NCBI GenBank assembly: GCA_016707585.1
Contig: JADJHL010000011.1
Span: 434,001-498,000, forward strand
Length of the DNA: 64,000 nt
Direction: 5' to 3'
From: Ignavibacteriales bacterium
GTDB lineage: Bacteria; Bacteroidota; Ignavibacteria; Ignavibacteriales; Ignavibacteriaceae
Part shown: piece after piece, positions 46,824 to 57,062 of the stretch
How the letters are laid out: the number at the start of each line of letters is the position of its first letter
Numbering within the stretch: position 1 is the stretch's first letter
Program-made: the position numbers and the translations under genes
The notes under the pieces: generated by a model
Told to the model about the DNA's origin: nothing
What the model saw: the letters and a program-made list of their open reading frames with translations, nothing else
The model's database searches: none

Positions 46824-47962
46824 ATAACCACAAAATTCTGATTTGGATATTGCGGATAACTATTTAATTGAACTGCTTTTTTAAAAGTTAAAACTGCTTC
46901 AAGATAAGAATCTTTTACACTGTGCATTTCAAGTTTAACATTATAAAAATCAGCAATTCTTTGTGTAATTGCTAATCCCAAACCGTTTCCTTGCTGCTCA
47001 TAATAATTTCTATTATGTTGAATGAAAGGCGAAGCATTGTTGATTTCTTCTTCAGTCATTCCGCGACCATAATTTTTAATAATAAGAGAATATGTATCAT
47101 CATTCTCTTTTGAGCAAATTTCAATTTGCTTATCAGGAAATGAAAACTTAACGGCATTATCAATCAACTCATTAAGCACAACTTTAAAATGTTCATCCCA
47201 AATTTTTACAGAACATTCATTAACATTTAGTTCAAATGCATGTTTCGTTTCAGAATTTTTTGTTTTGTTATCAATAAATAATTCAATTGCAGTTTTATCA
47301 ATCTTGGTTAATCCTGTAGAAATTCTCGCATAACTTTTTCTATCCTTTAACATCAATTCTGCTTCAGTGAACAAAATAAATTTTTCTATTGTTCGATGAA
47401 GTCGAATAGAAGCATTTTTGATCATCATAGACATATCTTTAATTGTATCTCTATCTATAGTTTCAATTTCATCAATAATTATATTTGTAAATCCTTGAAT
47501 AGATACAAGTGGAGTTCTAAGTTCGTGCGGAATAGATTGAGAAATATTTTTATAAACTTTATTTAATATCTCATCTGTTTTAATTTTTTTTGTTAATCTT
47601 GTTTTAACGGCAGTAAGCAAATCATTCGCTTCAAAAGGTTTTGGAAGATAATCATCAGCGCCATAATTCATTCCATCGCGTATATCTGCTTTTGATGATT
47701 TTGCTGTAAGAAAAATAAACGGAATGTTAGAAGTGATAGAATTATTTCTAAGTTCCTGAAGCATTTGTGTGCCTTCCATAATCGGCATCATTCTGTCAGA
47801 TATTATTAAATCAGGAATTTCTTTTATTGCAAGTTGTAATCCATCGTAACCATTTTCTGCAACAATAACATCATAATCATTTATTTCAAGAAGAGAAATT
47901 ATATTTTCTCTTAAATCATCAGAATCTTCTACAACTAAAATTTTATTTTGTTTTGTATCCAT
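46820..47962 (-). CDS. receiver-histidine kinase hybrid, cytosolic
   Basis: 380 residues. An intact receiver (ILVVEDSDD; Asp in LIISDRMMPIMEG; Lys in YLPKPFE) is followed by HisKA with ISQSIPHELRTPLVSIQGF and HATPase with VVLNELIDNAVKFS and GNGLGLAI. There is no membrane segment. The order receiver-then-kinase, with no output domain, suggests a relay or feedback step. It starts inside the preceding sensor kinase gene (20-bp overlap), so the two probably act in one pathway. Confidence 0.9.
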   Translation of the reverse strand: MDTKQNKILVVEDSDDLRENIISLLEINDYDVIVAENGYDGLQLAIKEIPDLIISDRMMPIMEGTQMLQELRNNSITSNIPFIFLTAKSSKADIRDGMNYGADDYLPKPFEANDLLTAVKTRLTKKIKTDEILNKVYKNISQSIPHELRTPLVSIQGFTNIIIDEIETIDRDTIKDMSMMIKNASIRLHRTIEKFILFTEAELMLKDRKSYARISTGLTKIDKTAIELFIDNKTKNSETKHAFELNVNECSVKIWDEHFKVVLNELIDNAVKFSFPDKQIEICSKENDDTYSLIIKNYGRGMTEEEINNASPFIQHNRNYYEQQGNGLGLAITQRIADFYNVKLEMHSVKDSYLEAVLTFKKAVQLNSYPQYPNQNFVVI

Positions 47963-50762
47963 CTTTTAATTCTTCACTAGTTGTTTGTAAAATGTGATCA
48001 GGTATGTAAACTGTAAATGTAGAGCCAACACCAACTGCACTGCTAAAATCAACTCTACCGCCAAGTAAATCTATAGCTCGTTTTAAAATTGATAAACCCA
48101 GTCCCGTACCTTTAATCTTGCCAATGTTTTTACTGCGCATAAATGGTTCGAACAAGGAACTAAAATCATCTTCAGGTATTCCAATTCCTTCATCTTCAAC
48201 TTTAAATATTGTTAAATCTGGCTGGCGTTCTAAAGTTATATAAACATTTTTTTGCGGGTCGGTGTACTTAACGGCATTTGAAATTAGATTGATAAAAATC
48301 TGTCTTAATAATTTTTTATCACTTAATAAAACCAATGATTCAATTTCCTGTGTGTAGTTTACTGTTGCACTAACAGGATTGCCTTGTTTTACTTCGTCTA
48401 TCAAAGCATTTAATAAAGCTGCTATATCAATTTCTTCAAAATTTACAGTTGCTTTACCAGAATCAACCCGGTTTATTTCTGTAACATCTGTTAAAATTTC
48501 AATTAGATTTTTTACTGAATTTTTAATCTTTGCCAAAAGCGATGTGCGTTTTTCTTCAGTAAGTTTTTCCCAGTACATTTCAATTAATTCTGAAGAAGAT
48601 AAAATTGCAGCAAGCGGAGTTCTGAACTCGTGCGAAACCATTGAAACAAATTTTGTTTTCATCTCACTTAATTCTCTTTCTTTGATCAGAGAATTTTTGA
48701 TTTCAGTTTCTGCTTTTTTTCTATCTGTTATATCATAAAAATTTGCAACAACATAAAGCGGTTTGTTTTTATCATCAAACACAACTGAGCAAATTGCTTC
48801 AGCAGGAAAAAATTTTCCGTTAACTTTTCTTAATTCTATTTCACCTTTCCAGTTGTTACCACTCATTAATCTTGTGATGATAGCTTCCTTTAAAACTCTT
48901 GAACCTTCAATACTTGTAAGAGAGAAAATACTTTTACCAACAATATGATCATGAGATTTAAATCCACAAATAGACATTAACCCAGGATTTGCATAAGAAA
49001 TATTACCTTTAAAATCAGCAAGTAATATTCCGGTTTCAGTTGTTTCTACTGCTCGATTTAATTTTCTAATTTCCTGTTCAGATTCTCTTTGTAAAGTTAT
49101 GTCTCTTATCGTACCGCTGATACCGACGACGTTTTTGTTTTCGCTTACTATTGATTTTACATAAACCTCACATATTTTTTCTTTTCCACCTTTTGTAACA
49201 AAAATTACATCGTGCAAACTAAATTCTAATTCACCTGTTATTAGCGGACGCAATACATCAAAGTTTTTTTCTTTTTCTTCATTATGGATATAACTAGAAA
49301 AATTTTGTCCAAGACTTTCTTCAATTGTGTAGCCCATAATATTAGTCCAGGCAGGATTAAGAAAAATCCAATTACCATCAATATCAGTCTGAAAAATTAC
49401 TTCTTTAACTGTGTTTACAACCAAACGATATTGTGATTCACTTTTACTTAATGCTTCTTCATTTTCTTTTCTTTTGAGAGCATTTGTTATAACGCTTGCG
49501 GCCATTGTTAATAATCTTATGCTTTCTTCAGTCCAAACTCTAAAATGACTAATAGAATCAAACCCGACGTAACCAATAACTTTATTGCTGTAAATCATTG
49601 GAACGGCAATTAAAGATTTTATTCCGTAAGGTTCCAATAATTCTCGTTCAGCTTTTGCTTCTGGTGGCAAATCATTTATACATGGGATGTAAATAACTTC
49701 CTGATTATTAACTTTATCCATCCACCACGGAAAAATATCTGTAGGAATATATTTTAGATTTTCCGTTTCAGTAATTACACCTGCATTTGCCCACTTGTGT
49801 GTATTACTCATTAATCTGTTAGAATCACTAAACTGAAAAACATAACTTCTATCGGCCACAATAGAATTTCCAATAAGTTGAAGTGCTTCATTGATTGCGC
49901 TATCAACATCCTGCCAGGAAAGATTAATAAACTTTGCCGATAACTTTGTTATCAGTTCTTCAAAATGCAGCCTAAACTCAAGCTTATCTTCGTTTTCTTT
50001 AAACCGGGTTATGTTTCTGTAAATCCATAAATGTCCTTTGTATTTGTGATCTTCAAAAATTGGAATGTAATCACGTTCAAGGATCAATCCATTTTTCATT
50101 TTACAGATATCAGCATAAACTGGAACTTTATTTTCTAAAATGATTGTAATACTTTTTATAAATTCTTCTGGATCCGTAAAAAGATGTTTGCTGTTTTCTG
50201 CGGCGTTACTGCAATCACCACCAAGTAATTGTTGAGGCGGAATTGGGATGTTAAAGAAATCACAAAATTGCTGATTGATAAAAAATATTTTTCGTTCTTC
50301 ATTTTCTAAAAGAATTGCACCGCCAAAATTTTCTGCAAGGGTGCTAAATCTTAAATTAATTTCTTTAAAATATTCTTCACTCGTTTTTAGCTCATCAACA
50401 TCTTGTTGAATGCCCGAAATTATTAAAGCCTTACCTTCATCATCAAACTCAGTAGCCGAACCATAACAATTCATCCAGCAAAAAGAATCTGCTTTGTTTT
50501 TAATTCTGTAATAAATATCAAAGTATGAATTAGAATCTTTTGTTAATGATGCTAAAATTTTTACAGTTTTAAATTTATCCTGCGGATGTAATCTCTCAGT
50601 CCATTCAGAAATGTTTGAAGTTATTTCATTAGTAGAAAAGCCAAGCATTTTTTTCCACCCATCGGAAAAAAATATTTTTTCATCTTTAATATTCCACGTC
50701 CACGTTGCGCTTTTACAAAGTATTTGCGATGAACATTCTAATGTGTTAAAAGATTCTTGCAT
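47943..50762 (-). CDS. multi-PAS/GAF sensor histidine kinase
   Basis: 939 residues with no TM segment. Order: PAS (about 1-110), PAS (130-255), GAF (about 270-430, with IAVPMIYSNKVIGYVGFDS), PAS (about 445-560), PAS (about 565-690), HisKA with FVSMVSHEFRTPLAAI and HATPase with NLISNAVKYTD, EGIGIPEDD and GTGLGLSILKRA. It probably senses a cytosolic redox, gas or small-molecule signal. The overlap with the downstream receiver-kinase indicates a relay pair. Confidence 0.9.
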   Translation of the reverse strand: MQESFNTLECSSQILCKSATWTWNIKDEKIFFSDGWKKMLGFSTNEITSNISEWTERLHPQDKFKTVKILASLTKDSNSYFDIYYRIKNKADSFCWMNCYGSATEFDDEGKALIISGIQQDVDELKTSEEYFKEINLRFSTLAENFGGAILLENEERKIFFINQQFCDFFNIPIPPQQLLGGDCSNAAENSKHLFTDPEEFIKSITIILENKVPVYADICKMKNGLILERDYIPIFEDHKYKGHLWIYRNITRFKENEDKLEFRLHFEELITKLSAKFINLSWQDVDSAINEALQLIGNSIVADRSYVFQFSDSNRLMSNTHKWANAGVITETENLKYIPTDIFPWWMDKVNNQEVIYIPCINDLPPEAKAERELLEPYGIKSLIAVPMIYSNKVIGYVGFDSISHFRVWTEESIRLLTMAASVITNALKRKENEEALSKSESQYRLVVNTVKEVIFQTDIDGNWIFLNPAWTNIMGYTIEESLGQNFSSYIHNEEKEKNFDVLRPLITGELEFSLHDVIFVTKGGKEKICEVYVKSIVSENKNVVGISGTIRDITLQRESEQEIRKLNRAVETTETGILLADFKGNISYANPGLMSICGFKSHDHIVGKSIFSLTSIEGSRVLKEAIITRLMSGNNWKGEIELRKVNGKFFPAEAICSVVFDDKNKPLYVVANFYDITDRKKAETEIKNSLIKERELSEMKTKFVSMVSHEFRTPLAAILSSSELIEMYWEKLTEEKRTSLLAKIKNSVKNLIEILTDVTEINRVDSGKATVNFEEIDIAALLNALIDEVKQGNPVSATVNYTQEIESLVLLSDKKLLRQIFINLISNAVKYTDPQKNVYITLERQPDLTIFKVEDEGIGIPEDDFSSLFEPFMRSKNIGKIKGTGLGLSILKRAIDLLGGRVDFSSAVGVGSTFTVYIPDHILQTTSEELKDGYKTK

Positions 50763-50925
50763 TAAACGATTTTTAAGTATTGTTTAAGTAATTATCGAAA
50801 TTTTTACAAAAATGTTAATGATTTTTAACGGTTCTGATTTTATCCAAAAGAAAGTTTTAAATGAATTTTTGTGGTTAAGAATTTTATAATTTATCCGATA
50901 ATGAAAGAAAACCAATTTAAAGTAA

Positions 50926-52770
50926 ATGGAATCAGAGCAATTAGAAATACCGGAAATTGAGAAGTTTGATAATCAATTTGAAGTTGATGCTATAAAGTTT
51001 AACAAGCTTAAGCATAATTATTTTAAAAATTTCATCAAGAAAAATGATAACTACTTAAATTTTTTAAAGACTGGCTCAAGACATTTTGTGTTTCAATTTC
51101 CAGAAAACATTGATGAAGTTTTTTTGATTAAAGAAAATGCACCAATGTTTTGGCTGTTAGAATCACCTTTGCTTACAATTTGCGAAAGAGCATTTAGTGA
51201 AAATTCTAACGGAAATGCAAATTCAGATAGAAATGAAATCAAAAAGAACTTTACAAAATGGGTTATAGCAAGCGAACCGAATCAGAAAAAACTTTTTGCT
51301 TCCATAACTGTTAAAGAATTAAAAAGCAATTTATACACACTTACGTTTGTGGATTTAATTTATCATTCCTTAATATTGATTTTCGAAGATTCATTAAGAA
51401 ACCCTGCTAAGGCAAATGAAGAATTAGTAAAAGCTCATCTAATAGTGGAGGAAAGTTCTTTTACTGCAGAGATAAAAAAAGAAATAAGTTATTTAATTCA
51501 ACTTTATAAAGGTTATGCTCAAATTGCACTTGGAAATTATGAGGATGCTTCTTCTGAACTTTCTTTTGCAATAGATATTAAGGAAAGTGGAATTAATGCA
51601 AAGTTTTATTTTGCATTTTTGTCCGCAATTCAAAAGCGAGAAGATTTTACAAAAGCTTTAGTAAAAGAAATTTTTAATTACGATATCGAAAGACTAAAAT
51701 ACGCTATTGATAATAGCAATATTGTAATGCTTAATTTCTTTTTAAGTAATCCTATCTTTCCGGAAATTGTTAACTATTATGAATTTGCATCTTATACAGA
51801 TTATATTCAATCAGAATTAATTGAAACCAATCTCGATACAAAAAAGGTAATTGCAAATCTTAACAACCGTCTAAACTCATTAAAGAAGTATGAATTTGAT
51901 GAGTATTATTCTGATGAAACAAAACGAACAATAAAATTTTTATATGATGTTTACGAACAAAATTCTCAGAATCATTCAATATTTTTAAGCTTTGTTGCCG
52001 GATATATAAACGAAAAACTTCACTTTACATTACAAGCAATTCATCAGGAAATTAAAGAAAAACATTACGAAAATTATAATCGCGTGATGGCTCTTTACCA
52101 AAAGACAATTGAAGAAAGCGAGAAGCTTACAGAACAATACAAGCACGAGGTTGATGAAATTAAATCAAGCCTGCAAAAAAAACTTGCAACATCAGTCCAG
52201 CAAATAGAAGAATATGTTAAAGATGAATTATGGCAGGTTGAAGAAAGAAAGAAAAATTTAAATTATCAATCTAAGTTTGATCCTGCGGTATCATTTCGTA
52301 ATTCGATGAGTTACAATGTTTTTGTTTCAATAATTGTTTTTATAATTGGCGGAATTGCCGGTTACTTTAATAGTTCAGATTATTTTGAAAACGATTTTTA
52401 CTTAATGCTTGGCAGAATAATTCTTACGGGGGTTAAATGGTCGGCTTTAACTTTTGTAATTGGATTTTTTATTTCAGGTTTAATATCAGGGTTGGTTGTT
52501 TTTGATAGATCAAACGAAAAACAAAAACTTGAAAAACGAACTTTGGAATTACAAAAGCAACGTGAAATGAGTATGGATATGCTTAAAAAAGAAACTGAGC
52601 AAAAACAAAAAGCATTATCGGAAGGTTATATCGAACGAATTGAAACACACAAGAAAAAAATTGAAGATATAAGAAAAGAAAAATCCCGTCAGGAACCACT
52701 TTTAATTACAGAAGCCGAAACACAATTAGCTCCATTCACAGAAAAACTAAGTCCTTTATACCTCAAATAA
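50926..52770 (+). CDS. coiled-coil membrane protein of unknown function
   Basis: 614 residues. The N-terminal half is soluble and helical, with TPR-like pairs near 180-230 (KGYAQIALGNYEDASSELSFAIDIK). A long coiled coil (about 375-430), two membrane helices (NVFVSIIVFIIGGIAGYF and WSALTFVIGFFISGLISGLVVF) and a second coiled coil (about 527-590, K/E/Q-rich) follow. No known family. The layout is of a membrane scaffold with cytosolic coiled coils on both sides. A weak hairpin follows the stop. Confidence 0.65.
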   Translation: MESEQLEIPEIEKFDNQFEVDAIKFNKLKHNYFKNFIKKNDNYLNFLKTGSRHFVFQFPENIDEVFLIKENAPMFWLLESPLLTICERAFSENSNGNANSDRNEIKKNFTKWVIASEPNQKKLFASITVKELKSNLYTLTFVDLIYHSLILIFEDSLRNPAKANEELVKAHLIVEESSFTAEIKKEISYLIQLYKGYAQIALGNYEDASSELSFAIDIKESGINAKFYFAFLSAIQKREDFTKALVKEIFNYDIERLKYAIDNSNIVMLNFFLSNPIFPEIVNYYEFASYTDYIQSELIETNLDTKKVIANLNNRLNSLKKYEFDEYYSDETKRTIKFLYDVYEQNSQNHSIFLSFVAGYINEKLHFTLQAIHQEIKEKHYENYNRVMALYQKTIEESEKLTEQYKHEVDEIKSSLQKKLATSVQQIEEYVKDELWQVEERKKNLNYQSKFDPAVSFRNSMSYNVFVSIIVFIIGGIAGYFNSSDYFENDFYLMLGRIILTGVKWSALTFVIGFFISGLISGLVVFDRSNEKQKLEKRTLELQKQREMSMDMLKKETEQKQKALSEGYIERIETHKKKIEDIRKEKSRQEPLLITEAETQLAPFTEKLSPLYLK

Positions 52771-52772
52771 TT

Positions 52773-52790
52773 TTGGCTATAGTTAGCCAA
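52773..52790 (+). terminator. weak hairpin after gene
   Basis: TTGGCTA and TAGCCAA pair around TAGT directly after the stop codon of the coiled-coil gene. No T-tract follows, so termination is uncertain. Confidence 0.4.
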
Positions 52791-52906
52791 GGTTATGAAA
52801 AGAAACAATAAAACTGACTTAAATCAAAGATATCTTCACTTAATCATTTCTATTTAATGGTATAAATGTTGGGTTTAGTTGAACTAGTTTAATAAATGAG
52901 TTAAGC

Positions 52907-54205
52907 ATGAAAATAGCAGCTTTTCTGCCAGCTAAAGGTAGTAGCAATCGTATACCAAATAAAAACACCATGTTACTTGATGGTGAAGCCTTATTCTTAA
53001 GAAGTTTAAAAAAACTTTTTTCCCTTCCTCTAATAGATGAAGTATTTCTTGATACAGAATCACAAGAGATAATTGAGTTAGCTTCTGAGGTTAAATGCAA
53101 AATATTAAAAAGGGATCCGACTCTTGCTTCAAACAAAACAGATGGAAATCTTCTATTCTATAATGAAGTATTGAATACCGATGCGGATGTATGTATACAG
53201 TTATTGGCAACAAGTCCATTTGTAAAAGTAGAAACCATAACTAAAGGAATATATATTCTTCTGAATAATCCAGAATATGATTCAGTTTTAGCTGTAAGAA
53301 GAGAAAAGCAATATCGATGGGAAAATAATTCTCCTATATACGATATAAATCAAATACCAAACAGTATCGATCTTGATGATACAGTAATAGAATCAATGGG
53401 ATTATATATTGTTAGAAGAGATGCTGCATTAAAAACAAAAAGGAGAATTGGTGAAAATCCATTTTTACTTGAAATTGATCCACTTGAAAGTATTGATGTA
53501 AATTTTCCACCAGATTTTGAATTAGCCAATTTAATAGCCATTGGATTAAGAGAACAAGAAAGAAGACTATTCCATAACCTAAAATTACTTTTATCTAGTG
53601 CTTTGCTTTCAGATATTCTTGATGATATGAACTTGAGTGGAGTATTATCGAGTCGGTTTCATCTCAATTTACCTAATTCAAAAATTTTTGGTCGTGCAAA
53701 AACAATGCAGATAGATCTTTGTGCTGATGATGATGACTTTAAAAAGATTTATGATGGTTTGAACTTGTATGACAATGTTGTTTCAAATGATATTATAGTA
53801 GTTGCAAATAATATTCCCGATTATGCTTTTTTTGGAGAGTTAAATGCAAATCTAGCATTACGCTCAGGTGCTGCAGGAGCAATAATAGACGGAGTAACAA
53901 GAGATACAAGAGAAACATCAGACATGGGGTTCCCGGTTTTTTCTAAGGGAAATTATTGTAAAGATACTCGTAAACGAGGAATAGTAAAATCAAAAAACAA
54001 AACTGTAATTGTTGATGGTGTTAGTATACACAAGGATGATTTAATATTTGGTGATCGCGATGGAATAGTGGTAATTCCTAAGAAGTACGAAAAGAAAATT
54101 ATTGATACTGCTTTTGAGAAAATGAAAAATGAAAAACAGATTTTAATTGATGTTGCAAATGGTGTACATACTTCTGAATTAACTCAAAAATACGGAATGT
54201 TTTAG
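52907..54205 (+). CDS. cytidylyltransferase (NeuA-like) fused to RraA-like domain
   Basis: 432 residues. Residues 1-225 match the CMP-nonulosonate synthetase fold: AFLPAKGSSNRIPNKNTMLLDGEALF, QLLATSPFVKVETI, and a late ESIDVNFPPDFELA. Residues 230-432 match RraA/HMG-aldolase: FGELNANLALRSGAAGAIIDGVTRDTRETSDMGFPVFSKG, with the Asp328, Arg332 and Asp333 site conserved, then GDRDGIVVIPKKY. The first domain would activate a sialic-acid-like keto sugar with CTP. The second could be an aldolase or decarboxylase on a related keto acid. The stop overlaps the next start by one base. Fusion boundaries are inferred. Confidence 0.85.
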   Translation: MKIAAFLPAKGSSNRIPNKNTMLLDGEALFLRSLKKLFSLPLIDEVFLDTESQEIIELASEVKCKILKRDPTLASNKTDGNLLFYNEVLNTDADVCIQLLATSPFVKVETITKGIYILLNNPEYDSVLAVRREKQYRWENNSPIYDINQIPNSIDLDDTVIESMGLYIVRRDAALKTKRRIGENPFLLEIDPLESIDVNFPPDFELANLIAIGLREQERRLFHNLKLLLSSALLSDILDDMNLSGVLSSRFHLNLPNSKIFGRAKTMQIDLCADDDDFKKIYDGLNLYDNVVSNDIIVVANNIPDYAFFGELNANLALRSGAAGAIIDGVTRDTRETSDMGFPVFSKGNYCKDTRKRGIVKSKNKTVIVDGVSIHKDDLIFGDRDGIVVIPKKYEKKIIDTAFEKMKNEKQILIDVANGVHTSELTQKYGMF

Positions 54206-55821
54206 TGGTCAAGTTTGAGGACAGTAAAATAGCATCAGTAAATAAAATTGTTTTGATGACAAACTTTAGAACAATGTTTCCTGAAACAATTAGTACACTG
54301 AATCTTATAAATGACTATGTTGAAAATCTTGGATTAAAACTGCTGCTATTATCAAATACAATTTCCTCAGAACTGAAATGTACTACTGTGAAAATTCCCT
54401 TTTCTATGAAGGAATTTTCATCACTCAAAGAAGAAGAATTTAATTTTCCATTCAACCAAAATTTAATTTCAATTGATGCTGAATTTAATGAAGATGAAAA
54501 TCCGGATGTTGAATTATATAAAGCCGGACTTAAGAAGTGTTTTTCTGCCGCACATAAAATTGCACTAACGGTTAAACCCGCAATAGCTTTGCTCTGGTCA
54601 GCAACAGTCCCACAATCAATTATATTTAAGAATGTTTTCACAGAATATTTCATCCCAACATACTTTGTTGAGCGAGGATTGCTTCCAGAAACACTTATTT
54701 TCGATGAATCTGGTAATGGTGCTTGCTCTTCTATAAAGAAAAAAATTAATCTGGGTTTTGTTCCTCAAAACTTTGAACATATTTATGAGGAAATCAAAGC
54801 TTATTATTTTACAAATAAAATAGATAAGCACGAACAACCAGATTATTTAAGTAGCTCAGACTTTTTAGAGCAACAAAATTTAGCAGGTAAGAAAATAATT
54901 ACATTTCTTGGGCAATGGGATGTTGCAAGTGGTGTTAATTCTACAAATGACTATCAAAGTTTTTTAAACTCACCACATTTCACTAATACTGAAGAAGCAT
55001 TCAAATCAATAGTAAAATTTATATCAGACAACGAAAACATTGCTCTCGTTTTTAAACCACACCCATTTGATTCAAAAACTTATAACAAGGAGAATAATAC
55101 TAGAATCATTGTTGATAAAAAATTAAATGTGCGTACTTTGATAGAATCTGCTGATGTAGTTATAGTTATGTCAACAACAATTCAATATGAAGTATTATTT
55201 TATGATAAACCAATAGTTCTTTTAGCAAATAGCTTTCTTAATGGATTGAATGTCGGTTATGAAATTAAAAATTCTGAAGAAATTGGAAGTGCAATTCATC
55301 AGGCTTTGAACAAAAAGGATTATGCTGATAAGCAAATAAACGCTGAAAAATTTATTACTTTGATCTCTTCTCAAATTCTTGTTTCTCTGAATAAAAAAAA
55401 TCCAATTACAACAAGTTTAGCAAGCTTCATTAGTCATTTATCAAAAAAGTACTTTAGTAACAATATTGAATCAGTAAGCAAAGATTTATTTGATGAAATA
55501 TATCATAAAACAAAAAATATTTTTAATGGATATTTAATTAAGCAGCAAGTACAGGAATTAATTCTAAAGGCTGAAGAATTAATTACTGGACAAAATATAC
55601 TTGAAGCAAAAATCATTTTAAATGACATACTACAAAACCTGGATCCTGAATCCATTGAAGTTTTGAATGATCTTGCTGTTGTGGAGTTGATATCAGGCAA
55701 TTTTGATACTGCACAAAATCTACTAAATCAAATTCTTGTTAAAGACCCATTTAACCTAGTAGCTAAAGAAAATATAAACTACATATCCCAAGTAAATTTA
55801 CTAAACACAGAGAAAGTGTAA
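54205..55821 (+). CDS. capsule-type glycosyltransferase with TPR tail
   Basis: 538 residues. The first 400 residues resemble the capsule polysaccharide synthesis/CDP-glycerol transferase fold: ITFLGQWDVASGVNS, ALVFKPHPFDSKT, ADVVIVMSTTIQYEVLFYDKPIVLLANSFLNG. Residues 445-530 form TPR-like helices (LEAKIILNDILQNLDPESIEVLNDLAVVELISGNF). It starts at a GTG overlapping the preceding TAG and ends in TAATG with the next start, so the three genes are coupled. It probably adds a Kdo-like or nonulosonate sugar in the cytoplasm. Confidence 0.7.
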   Translation: MVKFEDSKIASVNKIVLMTNFRTMFPETISTLNLINDYVENLGLKLLLLSNTISSELKCTTVKIPFSMKEFSSLKEEEFNFPFNQNLISIDAEFNEDENPDVELYKAGLKKCFSAAHKIALTVKPAIALLWSATVPQSIIFKNVFTEYFIPTYFVERGLLPETLIFDESGNGACSSIKKKINLGFVPQNFEHIYEEIKAYYFTNKIDKHEQPDYLSSSDFLEQQNLAGKKIITFLGQWDVASGVNSTNDYQSFLNSPHFTNTEEAFKSIVKFISDNENIALVFKPHPFDSKTYNKENNTRIIVDKKLNVRTLIESADVVIVMSTTIQYEVLFYDKPIVLLANSFLNGLNVGYEIKNSEEIGSAIHQALNKKDYADKQINAEKFITLISSQILVSLNKKNPITTSLASFISHLSKKYFSNNIESVSKDLFDEIYHKTKNIFNGYLIKQQVQELILKAEELITGQNILEAKIILNDILQNLDPESIEVLNDLAVVELISGNFDTAQNLLNQILVKDPFNLVAKENINYISQVNLLNTEKV

Positions 55822-57062
55822 TGTCTAAATCAGAATTAGCGCTTATTGAAAAAGCAGAAATATTTATTGAGCAATCAAATTTTGCTGAAGCAAAATCCAT
55901 TTTGCTTCGAATATTAAAGGAAATTAACAACCAATCTATCGACGCGATGAATAATCTTGCTGTGGTATTCATGCTTGAAGAAAATTTTACTTTAGCTCTT
56001 GAATATATCCGTAAAGTTCTATCAATCGATACTGAAAATGAAACAGCAATAAATAATCTAAACTATTTAAAACTACAACTTGAAGAGTTGAAATTTCAAT
56101 CTGAACAGAAAGTTGAGATTGAAAATAATTTGTCTATAATAATTCCAGTTTATAATAAAGTTCAATTAACAATCAACTGTCTTCGCTCTCTTAATAATTT
56201 GAATACGGGGGTTAAATTTGAAGTGATTATAGTTGATAATGCGTCAACTGATGGAACCCAGAATGAAATAGAAAAATTAAAAAATGAATTGAACTATGAA
56301 CTAAAGTATGTTTTAAATGAAACTAATTTAGGTTTTGCTAAAGCTAATAACATAGGCGCAAAATATGCAGTTTATGAAACACTATTATTATTGAATAATG
56401 ACACTTTAATTAAAGAAGATTTTGTAACCAAACCGCTTAGTTATCTAAAGAATGAAAAAGTTGGTGTTGTTGGAATTAAGTTGCTTTATCCTGATGACCT
56501 TGTTCAGCATTCAGGTGTAGTATTCAATCATCTTAAACGTCCAGAGCACATCTTTAAATTTTATATTTCAGAGCATCCGTTTGTAAACCGTGTTTACGAA
56601 ATGCAAGCTGTAACCGGTGCATGTATGTTCATTCGCAAAAAAGATTTTGAATTGATTGGTGGATTTGATGAAAGTTATGTTAATGGTTGGGAGGATATGG
56701 ATTTATGTTTCAAGTTAGCATCAACAGGATTAAAAATATTATATACTGGTGAGGTTTCAATTTATCATTTAGAGAGCCAGAGTGATGGAAGACTAAATTA
56801 TGCAAAAGAGAATGAAAAATTATTTCTAAGTAAGTGGATCAATCAAATAAAATGCGATGAAGCTTATTACTACAATAAGGTTGAAGAATATAATTCTCAA
56901 TTTTCGTTTGATAAAAAAGTACATTTACCAAATAGTATAAACTTCGCAATTAAAATTGGTGTCCCTAATAGAGAAGAAAAAGGATGGGGAGATATTTATT
57001 ATGCAAATTCTCTTGCAAAGTCATTAAAAAACTGGGGCATAATGCTGTTATTCATTATTTGA
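55821..57062 (+). CDS. TPR-GT2 N-terminal part of a multi-domain glycosyltransferase
   Basis: The first 80 residues are TPR helices (FAEAKSILLRILKEINNQSIDAMNNLAVVFMLEENF). Then a family 2 glycosyltransferase of the rhamnosyltransferase type: LSIIIPVYNKVQLTINCLRSL, VIIVDNASTDGT, LLLNNDTLIKEDF, TGACMFIRKKDFELIGGFDESYVNGWEDMDLCF. The frame ends at 57062 because one A appears to be missing from the A6 run 57026-57031. With it, the sequence continues as KSLKKLGHNAVIHYLNEW into the next segment. It is therefore probably the start of a single long protein that extends to at least 60506. TAATG overlap with the previous gene. Confidence 0.85.
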   Translation: MSKSELALIEKAEIFIEQSNFAEAKSILLRILKEINNQSIDAMNNLAVVFMLEENFTLALEYIRKVLSIDTENETAINNLNYLKLQLEELKFQSEQKVEIENNLSIIIPVYNKVQLTINCLRSLNNLNTGVKFEVIIVDNASTDGTQNEIEKLKNELNYELKYVLNETNLGFAKANNIGAKYAVYETLLLLNNDTLIKEDFVTKPLSYLKNEKVGVVGIKLLYPDDLVQHSGVVFNHLKRPEHIFKFYISEHPFVNRVYEMQAVTGACMFIRKKDFELIGGFDESYVNGWEDMDLCFKLASTGLKILYTGEVSIYHLESQSDGRLNYAKENEKLFLSKWINQIKCDEAYYYNKVEEYNSQFSFDKKVHLPNSINFAIKIGVPNREEKGWGDIYYANSLAKSLKNWGIMLLFII

